The translations under genes were made by a program, and so were the position numbers. From positions 1-16,597 of the forward strand of contig SLFV01000144.1 in assembly GCA_007124075.1 (NCBI GenBank): DNA of 16,597 nucleotides, in the 5' to 3' direction. This DNA comes from Roseimaritima sp. (GTDB taxonomy: Bacteria > Planctomycetota > Planctomycetia > Pirellulales > Pirellulaceae). The notes below the pieces were generated by a model, which worked only from the letters and a program-made list of their open reading frames with translations, had not been told where the DNA came from and made no database searches. Shown piece by piece: positions 1 through 12,500 of the stretch; position 1 is the stretch's first letter, and every line of letters begins with the position of its first letter.

Positions 1-1
1 C

Positions 2-517
2 AGTAGCGCGGCATGGAATGCGACCGACGAATCGTTCGCCTTTCCCGATGACTTCTACCAGCTTCAAGTCATCGGTACGGGGGATGACCCGCTGCAAAAT
101 CAGTTCGACGAGGCCTTCGGCAGCGGCACCGATTATGTGCTGAACTTCCGCCTGGATCGTGGTGCGCAAGTCGTCTCGGTGGTGCCGCAACCGATCCTGA
201 GGACGCCTGGGCCAACTCCTGGGCGGCAAGAGCTCACGCAGCGCAACGACCAGATCGTGGTTTACTTTGATGATCAAGCTCTCAATCAAGACGATGCCGA
301 GGATCCCCGGTTCTTTCGGTTGATCAACACGCAAGGAACAGCGGACCCGAGCGACGACACGATCATGCTGCCTGAAAGTGCTGTCTATGATCGCCAGACT
401 AACAGTATCACTTTGACGTTTGCCGACGATATCCCCATGGGTACCTATCGCCTGGATGTGGGGCAATCGGGCGGATTGAACGAAACGACTGCGACGGCGA
501 TTCGGGTCGGAACGTTG
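2..517 (+). other. Ig-like domains: tail of one plus a complete SbsA-type domain
   Basis: Residues 1-55 look like the closing strands of an Ig-like domain (YQLQVIG near 20, then GTDYVLNFRLD). Residues 56-172 form a second one: it opens with AQVVSVVPQPI, continues with QIVVYFDDQAL, FFRLINTQGTADPSDD and NSITLTFADD, and closes with GTYRLDVG. This matches the bacterial SbsA-type Ig-like pattern, in which a domain ends in 'GTYRL' and the next begins with a 'VVSVxPQPI' strand. Such domains usually act as spacers in surface proteins. Because the window opens inside one, more copies probably precede it. The fold is assigned from pattern only. Confidence 0.7.
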
Positions 518-3500
518 TTTGATGAGAATCGCTTCGATTTCAATGGTTATCTGGGTGATATCAATGGCCAGCATGACGACGATGACGACGTCGATCTGTA
601 CCAGGTTGAGCTGGAACCGGGTAACTTGGAAATTGACATCACGCCGCAAGAACCGGGATTGGCTCTCACCGTTGCTCTTCTAGACTCCGCAGGCGATGAA
701 ATCCCCGGTGCCAGCGTGACCACGGTGGCTGGAGTCGATGGCTCCATACCCTCCTACGAGGTTGTTTCGGCCGGAACGTTTTTTATACGGGTCACCAGCG
801 CGGACGGAACGGGGTCCTACCTGTTGCAGGCGAGTGTAACGGGGAACCCGATCGACGCTTCTGATGACAACAACACTTTCAACACGGCGACCGATCTGGG
901 TAGTTTGGGGGCTGCGGGCTTGAGCCTGATTGGTGAAATTGAGCCTCAACTGATTCCTCTGCCGCCATGGGCGGGTGGTCAGGACGAGCCGGGTCACCGG
1001 CAGATTCAGCGTGAGGTACACATTCCGCTGCTAGCGGGAACGGTCCTTCCCAATGGAACCACACCGACGGTGCCTGCAGAGATTCGCCAGCGGTTTTATC
1101 ACTTTCCCGATACGCACACAAATTTTTTGGGGCAGTCTTTCCCAAACGAAATCACCGAAGCCGAAAAACAGATCGTGCGAACGATTTTCGAAATCTACGC
1201 CAGCCTGTCGGGATACGAGTTCACGGAATCGGAAATCGGCGAAGGGTTTGAAATCGGCAAGACCGACTTACGTGCGTTTCAGCCCGATATGCCACCCACC
1301 TCCCCTGTGGCGGGACTCGGGGGCTTGCGTGGAGCCATCGCTAACGCTGCTCGCTTCCAGGATGCCAATCGGTCTTATGGGGATGGATTCACTCGGTTGA
1401 TGTTCCATGAAATAGGGCATTCTCTGGGTTTGTTCCATTCGTACGAACTGCCATCGGTGATGGGAGATCCTGACAATCCTCCGCCGGGGAACATCCTTCC
1501 TGGCGACCACGATATCGTTCACCTGCAACGTCTGGTTCCGCCCAACAGCACCGACATTGATATGTATCGGTTTGACGTGTCCGAAGCGGGGACACTGCAG
1601 GTGGAAACGCTCGCGGAGCGTTTGGCATTGTCCAGTCGCCTGGATACGGTCTTGACCCTGTATCGCGAAAACGACAACGGTGAAAGGGAATTGATCGCGC
1701 GCAATAACCGTTACTTTGGACGCGATTCTTTCCTGGAATTCCAGGTCCAACCGGGAACCTATTTTGTTGGCGTTAGCAGCGCGGGCAATGAGAATTACGA
1801 TCCCAACGTCCCCGACTCCGGTTACGGTGGGACGACCGATGGTGTTTACAGCTTGAAGCTTCATTTCCAGGCCGACCGTGGGGGCTTGTTGCGTGATGCG
1901 GACGGTACTGCAATCGATGGCAACGGTGATGGCAGCCCAGGCGGCAAATTCTCGTTTTGGTTTCAGGCCAGTGATCCGGCCAACACCATCTATGTCGACC
2001 GCACCAACGATCCGTTGCTCGGTGGTACTGGGGGTACGGGTACGCTTGCCGATCCGTTCGCCAACCTAGACACCGCACTGGAAGCCGCTCGAACGCGAAT
2101 CGTCGTTCCCATAGACACCTCGGGGATCCAAGCGGCCGACCAGTTAATTGTCGACGACGGCGTCAACCGTATAATCTTTACGTTCGGTGACGTGTCTACG
2201 GGCACGACGATTGATCGATTGGCACTCGATATGCCTACGGAGATCGCTGACCGCATCAACGCTCAGTCGTCTTTGACGACCACGGCGACGGTAGATGGCC
2301 AAGTAATTCGGCTTAGTGCTGTGGACGACTTGGACCTGTCGGGAACGCCGACGCTTCTGCATGCCCCCAACATCGTTCGCATTGTCGGCAATGGTGGTCT
2401 GGATGGTGATGATCAGACGGTGGCCGACAACATCCCTTATCTGGTGGGCGTCGATACCGACGACATTGTGCTGCGTGACGGTGCCGAATTTGTTGTTCCT
2501 CAGGGGACAACTGTTGTGCTGGATGCGGGAACACTGATCAAGATGCGGAAGGCGAATTTGGATGCAGGCACCTCGTCGCTGAATGTTAACCGCGCGGCGG
2601 CCTCGATCCAGGTTTTGGGGACTCCTGCGTTGCCGGTTTGGCTCCGTTCCTTCCACGACGATTCCTTTGGTGGTGATTCCGATGGGATTGGTGACCTGGA
2701 ACCGGGTGACTTTGGTGGAATTGTGTTCCGGCAGGATTCGGACATGGCGACGGAACAGATTTACCTGAACCATGTCACGCACCTGGATGTATCGCACGGG
2801 GGCGGCAAGGTTTTCGTGGATTCGGAAGAGACCGTTTTTTCGCCAATCCATATTATCAACTCGCGTCCAACCGCTCGGTTCAACACGATTCGTCAAAGTG
2901 CGGCAGCGGCAATTTCCGCCAACCCCGATAGCTTTGACGATTCCGATGGCCGCATCGGTCCCGATATTTTAGGCAATTACCTACTAAGCAACTCGATTGA
3001 CGGTTTGTTCATTCGCGTGCAGACCCCTGCGGGCGATACAATTGAAAAAGTGACCTTGCCGATCCGGTTCAACGATTCCGACATCACCCATGTTTTGACG
3101 GAAAATTTGATCATCGAAGGCAATCCCGGTGGTCCGCTGAACACAGCCGCCGGGTTGGTGGCTAGGGCTGCCGGTCGCATTGTCGTTGATCCCGGCATCG
3201 TGCTGAAGATGCAAGGGGCGCGGATCGAAGCAGAACGCGGGGCGTCTTCGCTGATTGCCGAAGGTACCCCGAATCGTCCGGTGATTTTCACTTCCCTGCG
3301 GGATGATCGGTTCGGAGGCAGCGGTTCCTTTGACACCACCTCCAATGGATTTACCACGGGATCACCGGGGCAGTGGGCGGGGATTTATCTCGGGCACCTT
3401 TCCTCGGGCAGTATCGATAATGCCTTGATCACTTTCGGAGGGGGTGATTCACCGATCGAAGGGGCGACCACCACCTTTAATGTCTTGGAGGTCCATCAAG

Positions 3501-6500
3501 CCAATCTGCGGATCACCAACAGCGAAATTCGCGATAACGCCAACGGGAATGCCAGCGGATCTCGCAACGGTCGCGGGGTGAACTCGCCTGCGACGCTGTA
3601 CGTACGCGGCAGCCAGCCCGTGGTGGTCGATAATGTTTTCGTTAACAACGCAGGCCCCGTGGCCAGCATCAACGCCAACTCGCTGAACCATTGGATCCTG
3701 CCCGATTACGGACGCAGTACCGGTGCAATTGATCGTTTCACGCAGTTTGACGACAACCATGGTCCGTTGATTCGTCGAAATCGACTGGACAACAACGCGA
3801 TCAACGGCGTTGTCATCCGAGGCGAAGAATTGACAACCGAAAGCGTTTGGGATGACACCGACATCGTGCATGTCCTGCAGAATACGATCACGGTCGATAA
3901 TTTTCACACTTATGGCGGGTTGCGACTGCAAAGCAGCAATTCGGAGAGCCTGGTGATCAAATTGGCGGGAGCGGAAGCGGGATTTACCGCGACCGGGACG
4001 CCCCTGGATATTGTGGACCGGGTGGGCGGAACGATTCACGTGCTGGGACGTCCAGGATTCCCCGTCTTAATGACACATTTGGACGATGATAGTGTCGGTG
4101 CGGGGTTTGCGCCCAATGGTTCGGTCGTCACCAATACGAACAATTCGGCCAGTCCCACGACCGGGGCGGTTGGCGGTTGGCGCGGGCTGCTGTTCGACCA
4201 GTGGAGCAATGACCGCAACGTGGCGATCGTGCGCGAGAACGAAACCCCGTTGACCAGCGGTCGCGATGTCAACCGCACGATTGCGACCGCACAACAACTG
4301 GGCCAGTTGGCACCGAATCAGAAAAGTGGTGACGAAACGCGTCGGCTGGGGTTTGAAGTTCACGGATTCATCAGCCCTGATGATCCTGGCGATGTGGACA
4401 TCTACAGTTTTCGCGGCACGGCGGGGACGCCCGTTTGGATCGACATTGATCGGACCGATCCTACCTTGGATGTGATTGTGGAAATACTGGCCAGCAACGG
4501 CACCGTGCTGGCTCGCTCGGTCCGTTCGGGCGATGTGGCTTTTCCGGGGACGGTGATCCCTAGTGCCAGCAATCCCGGCGCCTTTTCATTAACGCAGAAT
4601 CCGTTGCTCGGTGGCGACTACTGGTCGCAAAATTTCCGCGACGCCGGGATGCACTACGTCCTGCATGGGACTCCCGGTAGTGTCGGTACCTACTATGTTC
4701 GTGTTCGCAGCGCTCCTGGCGAGGGAACCCCGGTGGCGACGCTGGATGGGCAGAGCACGGGGAAATATCAATTGCAGATTCGTTTGCAACAGCGCGACGA
4801 ATTCCCAGGATCGACCGTCCGATTTGCAGATATCCGATATGCCGCCACAGCGATTGATGTGCGTGGTTTGCCACGACGATCACCGTTCCTTGGTGAGGCG
4901 GCGGAGATCGAAGGGAACAACACCTTTGCTTCCGCCCAGCAGCTTGTCAATCTGCTGGAAACCGACATGGCTGCCATCAATCTGGCAGGGTCGTTGTCCG
5001 GCCCAACCGATGTGGACTGGTATCAATTTGACGTCCAGCATCAAGGCATTCAGGTGATCTCGGGTCGCAACGATGATCCCGGGATGGTCTCGGTGGTGTT
5101 TGATTTGAATTATGCCGATGGGGCAACGCGTGGGGATACGACCGTTGCGGTGTACGATTCGGCGGGGCGTTTGATTTGGGTCGGACGGGAATCCAATATT
5201 GAGGATGATCAACGCGAGGGTGCTGGGATCGGCACCACCGACCTTAGTCGTGGCTCTTTTGGTACTCGCGATGCGTATATTGGACCGATCAATGTGCGGC
5301 CGACGGGAACGTATTACGTTGCTGTGATGAGCAACCAGACCTTGCCATCGGCCATGGTCGGTGTCTTCCAGGAAGAACCAGCGCTGCCAGCGAATCGCCT
5401 GACCAGGCTGGAACCGGTCAACACGGTCAGGCGAGTGGTCGAGGACCATATTGGGTTTGTGGGGCATACTTCGCTGCAACTCAGTCCGTTTGAACCTCCA
5501 GTGCGTGTGACCCCGGAAACGGGACCGATCATCGATTTGAACAATTTGGACGACCACATCGTCCCGTTCCGAATGGAAGATGTGGTGCTGTATGTGGCGA
5601 CAGACCAGGTCGAGTTTGCGACACAAACGAACAATAATGACCATCTTTACACGGTCAACCCATTTACCGGGCAGCGTTACCTGACACGTGTCTCGGGCGG
5701 CAGTGGGTTTGTGTCGGGCGTTAATGATTTTCAAGACATCGTGATTCGCTCCGACGGAGCGATGTATGGCTACCGGCGGTTGAACGGCGTGACCAACAGC
5801 GTTGGCTCCGTTGCGCGGATCAATCCGGAAAATGGCTCGATCGTATCGGAACAAAATGACAACATTCCCGGTCGCGGTCCGGTGCCTAATACGAACGCCG
5901 GTTTGTTCCCTGGAAACTATCGGCCGCTGGGCGGTGGACGTGCCGCGCGGGCGGAGGAGTTCACGACTAGCGACGAAGTCGATGCGATGACGTTTCGACG
6001 TCGAACGACCACCGGCCCTGCGTCCGCACCGGTTCCTGTGTACGACACCTACTTGGTCGTTCGTGAAACGGATGTTTCGCAGGGGCGCAATTCAAAGCTT
6101 TACCGTGGTGACGCCAATGGTAATGCTGCGCCACGGGCTGCTGGCGGTGGTAATCCGGAGTACGGCCTTCGAGGTGACATCCAATTTGGTGATGTGCAAT
6201 ACGCATCGATCTTCTTACAAGCGCACAATAACGCCGATAACCCTGCGATTTCGAATATCCGGGTGGAGTCCAAATTGCCTGGCAATGCGGGCAACAATAT
6301 CAGCATCAACGTGATCAACGTGCGCGGCGGAACCGCTGGCGCAACGGTTACAAGTGTTGCGGGGACGCAGATTAACCTGCAGATCACACGCTCGCCAGCG
6401 ACTGGCGATATTACCGGGGGCCCGACCGCAGAGACAATCGTCAACGCGATTAATAACAATGATGCGGCTCGCAACCTTGTGACGGCAGTAATTTATAGCG

Positions 6501-9500
6501 GAAACAACAACGGAAATGGCAACAATGGCACAGCCGCTATCCGCGCGATTTCTGGTGGATCTTTAACCGGTGGCAACGACGGTGCCGAGGGTCCGCTATT
6601 GGGACGCGTCACTGGCATCTCATTCAATAACATCAATGGGACGGGAAACCTGTACGGGGTAACCACCGCCGGGGAGTTCCTAACGATCAATCGTAACAAT
6701 GGGAACGTGCTGGAACGTCAGGTTATCTTCGATCCCAGCGGAAACCCGTTTGTGTTTGAGGGATTGGCGCTCGGGCCTCAAAATGTTAACGAAGGTCAGC
6801 ACCAAAATACGTTGTTCGCGGTAACCCGTGATGATCGGCTGGTGGCGCTAGACGCTTCCGGGTCGTTCGTCAATGCTTTTCAATCAGGCAATACGACGCA
6901 GGTGGTGACCGTCGCGGAGGGTGTTCCGTCCAACGATGGTTATTTCACGCTGACCTTCGATAACGGAACGACTCTACTGACGACCGATCCGATTTCTGTT
7001 GACGCACCGGCATCGGCCAGTGTGCATGAGTTGCAACGACTGACGACCGTTGCTTACGAGGGCGATTTTACGTTGACGTACCAAGATGATGTCGGTGCGG
7101 TCAATTCGCCACGGAATGAAATACTTGTCGATGATCTGACGATCGTTTTGCAGAACGCTGCTGCGTTCCCCACCGCGATACCGTTCGTCATTCAGGTTCA
7201 AGACGAGCAGATGCTTGTTACGGCGCGGACTGGAAACACCTTAACGGTGGAGCGTGAGCACAACGGGACAACGCCCGCACAGCATCCCAACACTGCCACT
7301 GTGTTTGAAGTGCGGACTTCGGAGCTTGAATTCGGGATTGCGGCAGCCAACGCAGGCGACACAGGTACCGTCGAGGTACGCGATGCAATTCCGCTAACGC
7401 GGACGTTGCCGTTCCAGATTCGTATTGGTTCCGAGGACATCCTTGTCACCAATGTTGACGGCAACGAGTTCGAGGTCACGCGTGGTATCAACGGAACGAC
7501 ACCTACGACACATGCAGTTGGGGCGACAGTCAGCCGCATCGACACCACCGGCCTGATTTCTCATGATGCAACCCCCTTGGTTGTGCAAAACGCGCTCAAC
7601 GCATTGCCCAGTCTTGGCTTCGGCCAAATCGTTCGAGCACTGGGTTCCGGTGGCGGAACGCAGCCTGTTTCGATTGAATTGCGCGGCAATTTTGGAGCGA
7701 GGGATGTCGCTCCACTGACCGCCGATACCGCAGGTTTGGTCGGCGACGAGATTCAGCGCATTTCGCTCACCGATACAGTTAATACGGGCGACTTCACGAT
7801 TACCTTCCCGGGGATATTTGGTGACGTTACCACGGGGTCAATTGACTACGACGCAACTGCAGGAGACATTGAGGATGTGATAGAGCAGGTACTGGGTGGC
7901 GGCAATGTAATCGTCACCGGTGGGCCGTTGCCGTCGCAGCCAGTGGATGTGCAATTTACCGGCGATTTTGCAAACACAAATGTGCCACCGCTGCAGCTCA
8001 ATCCAAACTTTGGGTTAACGAATGAAATTCAGCGTATCCGATTCAACCCCAATCCGCCAGTTCTTGGCGGTGGAACGTATCGGTTGCAGATCAATGATAC
8101 CAACTTAGGTATCACCGGCCAAACCGACCCGATCGACTTCACCGCGACGGCGGCCGCAATCCAAGCGGCACTGGTCGCGGGTATTACTGGTTTCACAGCC
8201 GCGAACATTCAGGTCAGCGGTGCGACCAACCCAGGCGACGAGATTTTCGTCGAATTTATCGGTGACCTTGCCACCACGGACGTCGCACAAATCACCGTGT
8301 TTGATGTGCAGTTAGTCGGTACGGAGCCCGAACCACAGGTTGTAACGATTGTCACGGGAGGCGGTGGTAACAACGCTCGCCAAGAACTGACGATTGATGA
8401 TGTTGCTACTGGCGGTACTTTCCAATTAGCGATCAACAATACTACGAACCCTGGTATTAATGGGATTTCACAGCCGATTGCATGGAACGCGAGCGCGGAC
8501 CAAGTGAAGACAACCTTGGTCAATGGGATTGGACAGATAACGGAGCAGAACATTGAAGTCACCGGTGGGCCACTCGATACAAGCCCGGTGACGATCACAT
8601 TCCAGGAAAACTTGGGTAACGCGAACATCGCTACGTTCACGGTCCAGAGCAATAACTTGATCGGCACCATTCCAACGATGAGTGCTGACACGACACAAGA
8701 GAGCCAGCGGGCGATCGTGACCACGGTTCGACAAGGGCAGGCGGTATCGGTTCCCATCACCACCGTTGCAGATGGTGTCCTGAGTGTTCGTGATGCATTG
8801 GTTAATCTGGCAACCATTGGTCCTGGCGATATTGGTACCGGTGGAGTTTTGCAAGAAAACGGCGTGTCGGTGGAGTTTACCGGTAGCTTTCTTGGTGCCG
8901 AGGTGAATCCGCTGATTGTGGATAATTATTTGATGCAAAACGACACCATTGCCACGTTGTCTCTGTTCAGTCCGCCGGGTTCGGGCGTTGCGGACACTTT
9001 CAGCATGCAGGTCTCTGGCATGGCTGGCAATGCGATTGGCTTGGCCTTCTCTCCACTGGACTTTAATCTGTGGCATCCCACGATGCGGCGCGGAAATGAC
9101 GCGGGGCATGGCATCAATAATGCTCCCGATAGCAGCCGATTTCCTGGGCAAATCAACCAGTCGATACCGAATTCTAATCGTGTTCACAATGAAGCCGCTG
9201 GCGGTGTCAGCATGCACTTTGGTTTCGAACAGTGGAGCCAGTCGCAGACGTCCAGCCAGCAGGTTTACCTGCCACTGGGATCCGGTAACTCTCAGTACGG
9301 GATCAGGAATCCACTGATTCACCAGGATCTCAGTTCCAATTCTGATATTGTTGGTACGTATAACTTTCCTGGCGGCGCGTTGGGGACGCTCGTTACCAAT
9401 CCGTTCTCGCTGGAGGGTTCTACCTACCTTGATCGTCCCACGCTGTATTTCAATTACTTTTTGGAAACGGAAAAGCATCCCGGCTCCAGTCGTGACTCGG

Positions 9501-12500
9501 ACGTTAATGATCCTTTCCGAGATAGTGCGCGTGTCTTCGCCTCGCGCGATGGTGGGGAGACTTGGGAGTTGGTAGCGACCAACAGTGCGCGATTAAGTGG
9601 TGCCGATCCGATCATCGGTGGACAACGTGCGGAGTTGCCAGGGTTTCTGTCCCACCTATCTGAAGCGTCACAGAATAGTTTGATTGCGCGTCCTGAATCG
9701 CATCAGATTGTCCAGCAATTGTTTGACAGCACCGGGGTCTGGCGTCAAGCCAGGATCGACCTGTCGACATTCGCTGACGAGGCCGATGTGCGTTTGCGGT
9801 TCGATTTCAGCACCGCTGGTTCGATGAATGATGATTCGCTTATCGGTATCGACGGCGAATTCGATCCGAACAACGTCACCGACGCCGCTCCCTACGGCGA
9901 ATACGCCAGTCGCGGTAATGACCCTCGGTCCATCCGTAGCCTGAATAATAGCTTTGAAGGCTTTTACATTGACGACATCATCGTCGGGTATGCCGAACGC
10001 GGAGAAATGGTCACCGGCGCTCCGGTGGACTCCACGACGACGAACCTTGCTGCGGGGCGTACCCAGGACGGTGATCCTCGCCGACTGCCCAATCTTCTAG
10101 CAGGGCGTTATCAACTGGAAATCCGGCGTGTCGACGATGTGGGGACCTGGGTCGACGGTCAAGGGATCGCAGTTACCAGTACTTTCGACACCAACGATCG
10201 GCACATTAACGATTTGACGGTTTCGGCATCCACGGGTTTCGAGGCTTCGGACCCCGACCCCGATCTTTCCTTGCCGACAGATTTGGTTCTCCCGGGTGTC
10301 AACGATGGAAATCCGATTCCCACTTTGGCGATGCATCCGTGGGAACTTACAACAACCGACCCGATTTTTGGAAATCGCTCACTGGTTTCCGCAGCGAACT
10401 ACGCTACTTTTCAATTCCCGATATCCGGCTTGCCCTCACGTCGCCCGCTCTCAGTTTATCAGACAACACCGCAAGATTTGGGCTCGACCAGTACGGGCGG
10501 CGGACTGGTAACGTTTACCTACAATGTTAGCAGTCGGGAGGAGACGCATGGCTTGCTGTTTTTAATCGATGGCGTCCCCCAGCTTATCATTCCTCCGACT
10601 CCGGCGACCGAAGGCGATCCAGGATTTCCGGGTGCCGTTTTGGCTTCGGGCGAAACGGGAAATCGATCGGTCCAGTTCTCATTCCCCAGCCCGACGTCAA
10701 CGCTGACGTGGATTTATCTATTCTTTGATGAACAAGACAATCCTGCGGGCGCGAATCAGGCGAGGATTGACAACCTGCAGATCCTGCAGGGGGGCACCGG
10801 TCGCGAGGCCGACCGTAACCGCGATCGCCAGCAGGGGATGTTTATCATCGAAGCCAATACGATTACCGATTCGTCGGTTCGTGGAATCAATGTCCAGCCC
10901 GGTGTCCAGGAAGCTCCAGGGGTGCCGTTGCCGGGTTCAACGATCAACTTCGTGCTGTTTGACAGTGATCGTCTGGTCCCTGGGGTGGTGATTAAAAACA
11001 ATATCGTTGCGGGCTCCTCGGGGATTCGATTCGCGGGCGATACCTCGGGTGTGGCACAGCGGGCGGTTCCCTTTGGTCGGATCGTTAACAATACCCTTGT
11101 GGGAAACAATGCTGGCGTTGGAGTCCAAATTGATGGAATCGCCAGCCCCACGGTGATGAACAATATCATTACTCAGTTTACCACCGGTATTGGCGGGGCG
11201 ACTGACGATATCGAGATTGAGTATAACTACTTCCAAGGCAATACCGCCAACGGGCCGCTGGGGGCCGAAGCGATCGTTCGCGATGCGGCGACCCCGCTGT
11301 TTGTCGATGCGGCCAATCGGAATTTCTACTTGGTCGCAGGTTCCGATGCGGTGGACAGTTCGCTGGACTTGCTGCAAGACCGGGCTGATTTTGCTTCCTT
11401 CAAAAATCAGCTTGGTATTCCGCCCAGTCCGATCTTTGCACCCGATCGCGATGTGTACGGGCAGTTGCGGGTTGTCTCGGGAACTTCGGCAGGCGGTGGC
11501 GGAACCGATCCGTTTAAGGATCGAGGTGCGGCGGACCGGTCCGATTTGGACGCCCCCTTCGCAGTGCTTTTGGACCCGATCGACAACGACAATGCTGGCT
11601 TGGATCTTGATCCCAATGTGACGGTGGTAGCACTTGCCGATCCGATCAAGGAATCGTTTTCCATCCTATTGACCGACGGACCTGGCCCCAACGCTGCGTT
11701 CCAGGGAACGGGCGTTGATCCGGCGACGGTCTCTCCGGCTCAGGTAACGGTCAGGAGAAACAACGTTACGCTGGTCGAAGGCGTTGATTACTCGATGGGT
11801 TACAACACGATCACGGGTGAATTGCGTCTAACTCCACTCTCGACACTCTGGCAGCCGGCCAGCGTGTACGAAATCACGCTGGACAACAAAGTGATCGCTG
11901 ATCGCTCTGGGAGAAAACTGCGGAGCAATCAGACCGATGATTCCACTCGGTTTTGGATCATCCTGCCTGATGTGGGATTGGACTATGGGGATGCGCCCAA
12001 TAGCTTCCAGACTCGATTGGATTCCAATGGTGCGCGGCATGCGTTGATCAACGATGCTTTCCCGCGTTTGGGATGGTACGTCGATGCCGAATCCGATGCG
12101 GAGATTGCGTTGGGATCTGCTGATGACGTGCCTCGCAACATGACGGCAGTCGTGGAGCAGGGAATCGGGCGGCTGGGGGTCAATGGTACTGGGACACCCC
12201 AACTGGAGATCATCGTTGCCGAAATGCCGCAGGCCCGCGACGCAATTCGCATTGATAGCGGTCGCGAGGAGGTCGTGTTTGAACTGGTGCCGGTCAATCT
12301 CGCTCCGGGACTGGGCAACACTGCGGTCCGGTTCGATACGACCACCGATACGGTGGCGACAATCGCGACGAAACTGGCCGGGGCGATTAAGACACGATTC
12401 CATGCTCCAGGCGATGCCTTTGCGGTTTCTGTTGATTCAAGCATCAGCTTGCAAAATCAGGCTACTTCGCCGCACGCCGTAACAATCATGCTGCCGGAAG

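Larger units (their letters stand above)
6893..8938 (+). repeat. U-repeat block 1: six diverged beta-modules (U1-U6)
   Basis: Residues 2298-2979. A complete unit of about 95-115 residues reads: start E-[IL]-Q-R, strand G-x-[FY]-x-[LI]-x-[FI], helix motif I-x-[YFW]-[DNT]-A-[TS]-A-x-x-[VI]-x-x-x-[LI], then [GA]-N-[VI]-x-V-[TS]-G, then a strand ending in G-[DN]-[LF]-A-[NT]. U3 (7742-8017): GDFTITF, IDYDATAGDIEDVI, GNVIVTGGP, QFTGDFAN. U4 (8018-8320): GTYRLQI, IDFTATAAAIQAAL, NIQVSG, EFIGDLAT. U5 (8321-8665): GTFQLAI, IAWNASADQVKTTL, NIEVTGGP. U2 (7025-7741) is split by modules A and B. U1 (6893-7024) keeps only the first half, and U6 (8666-8938) is degenerate (VSVEFTGSFLG retained). Function unknown. 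Confidence 0.72.

Noticed and set aside
1053..1400. A + strand frame of 115 codons with an ATG start
   Set aside because: It overlaps the protease domain out of frame and has no recognisable pattern; the metzincin motif lies in frame 2.
1877..4261. A polysaccharide lyase or other carbohydrate-active enzyme in the beta-helix
   Set aside because: The rung pattern supports the fold only; I could not identify catalytic residues of a known lyase or hydrolase family.
6893..8938. DNA tandem repeat or satellite
   Set aside because: The repetition is visible only at protein level. I found no long near-identical DNA repeats between units.
8468..9478. Antisense open frame of 336 codons, and similar ones at 4880-5854 (324 codons) and 2144-2896 (250 codons)
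   Set aside because: Their translations are rich in Arg, His, Ile and Gln without domain pattern, and frame 2 on the + strand carries continuous domain motifs across them. They are by-products of the codon bias.
10296..10530. Two other + frames stay open for 60-70 codons and one reads protein-like, suggesting a frameshift
   Set aside because: Frame 2 continues the jelly-roll pattern here (HPWELTTTDP ... NRSLVSA ... VTFTYNVSSRE ... IDG) and is open on both sides, so no shift is needed.
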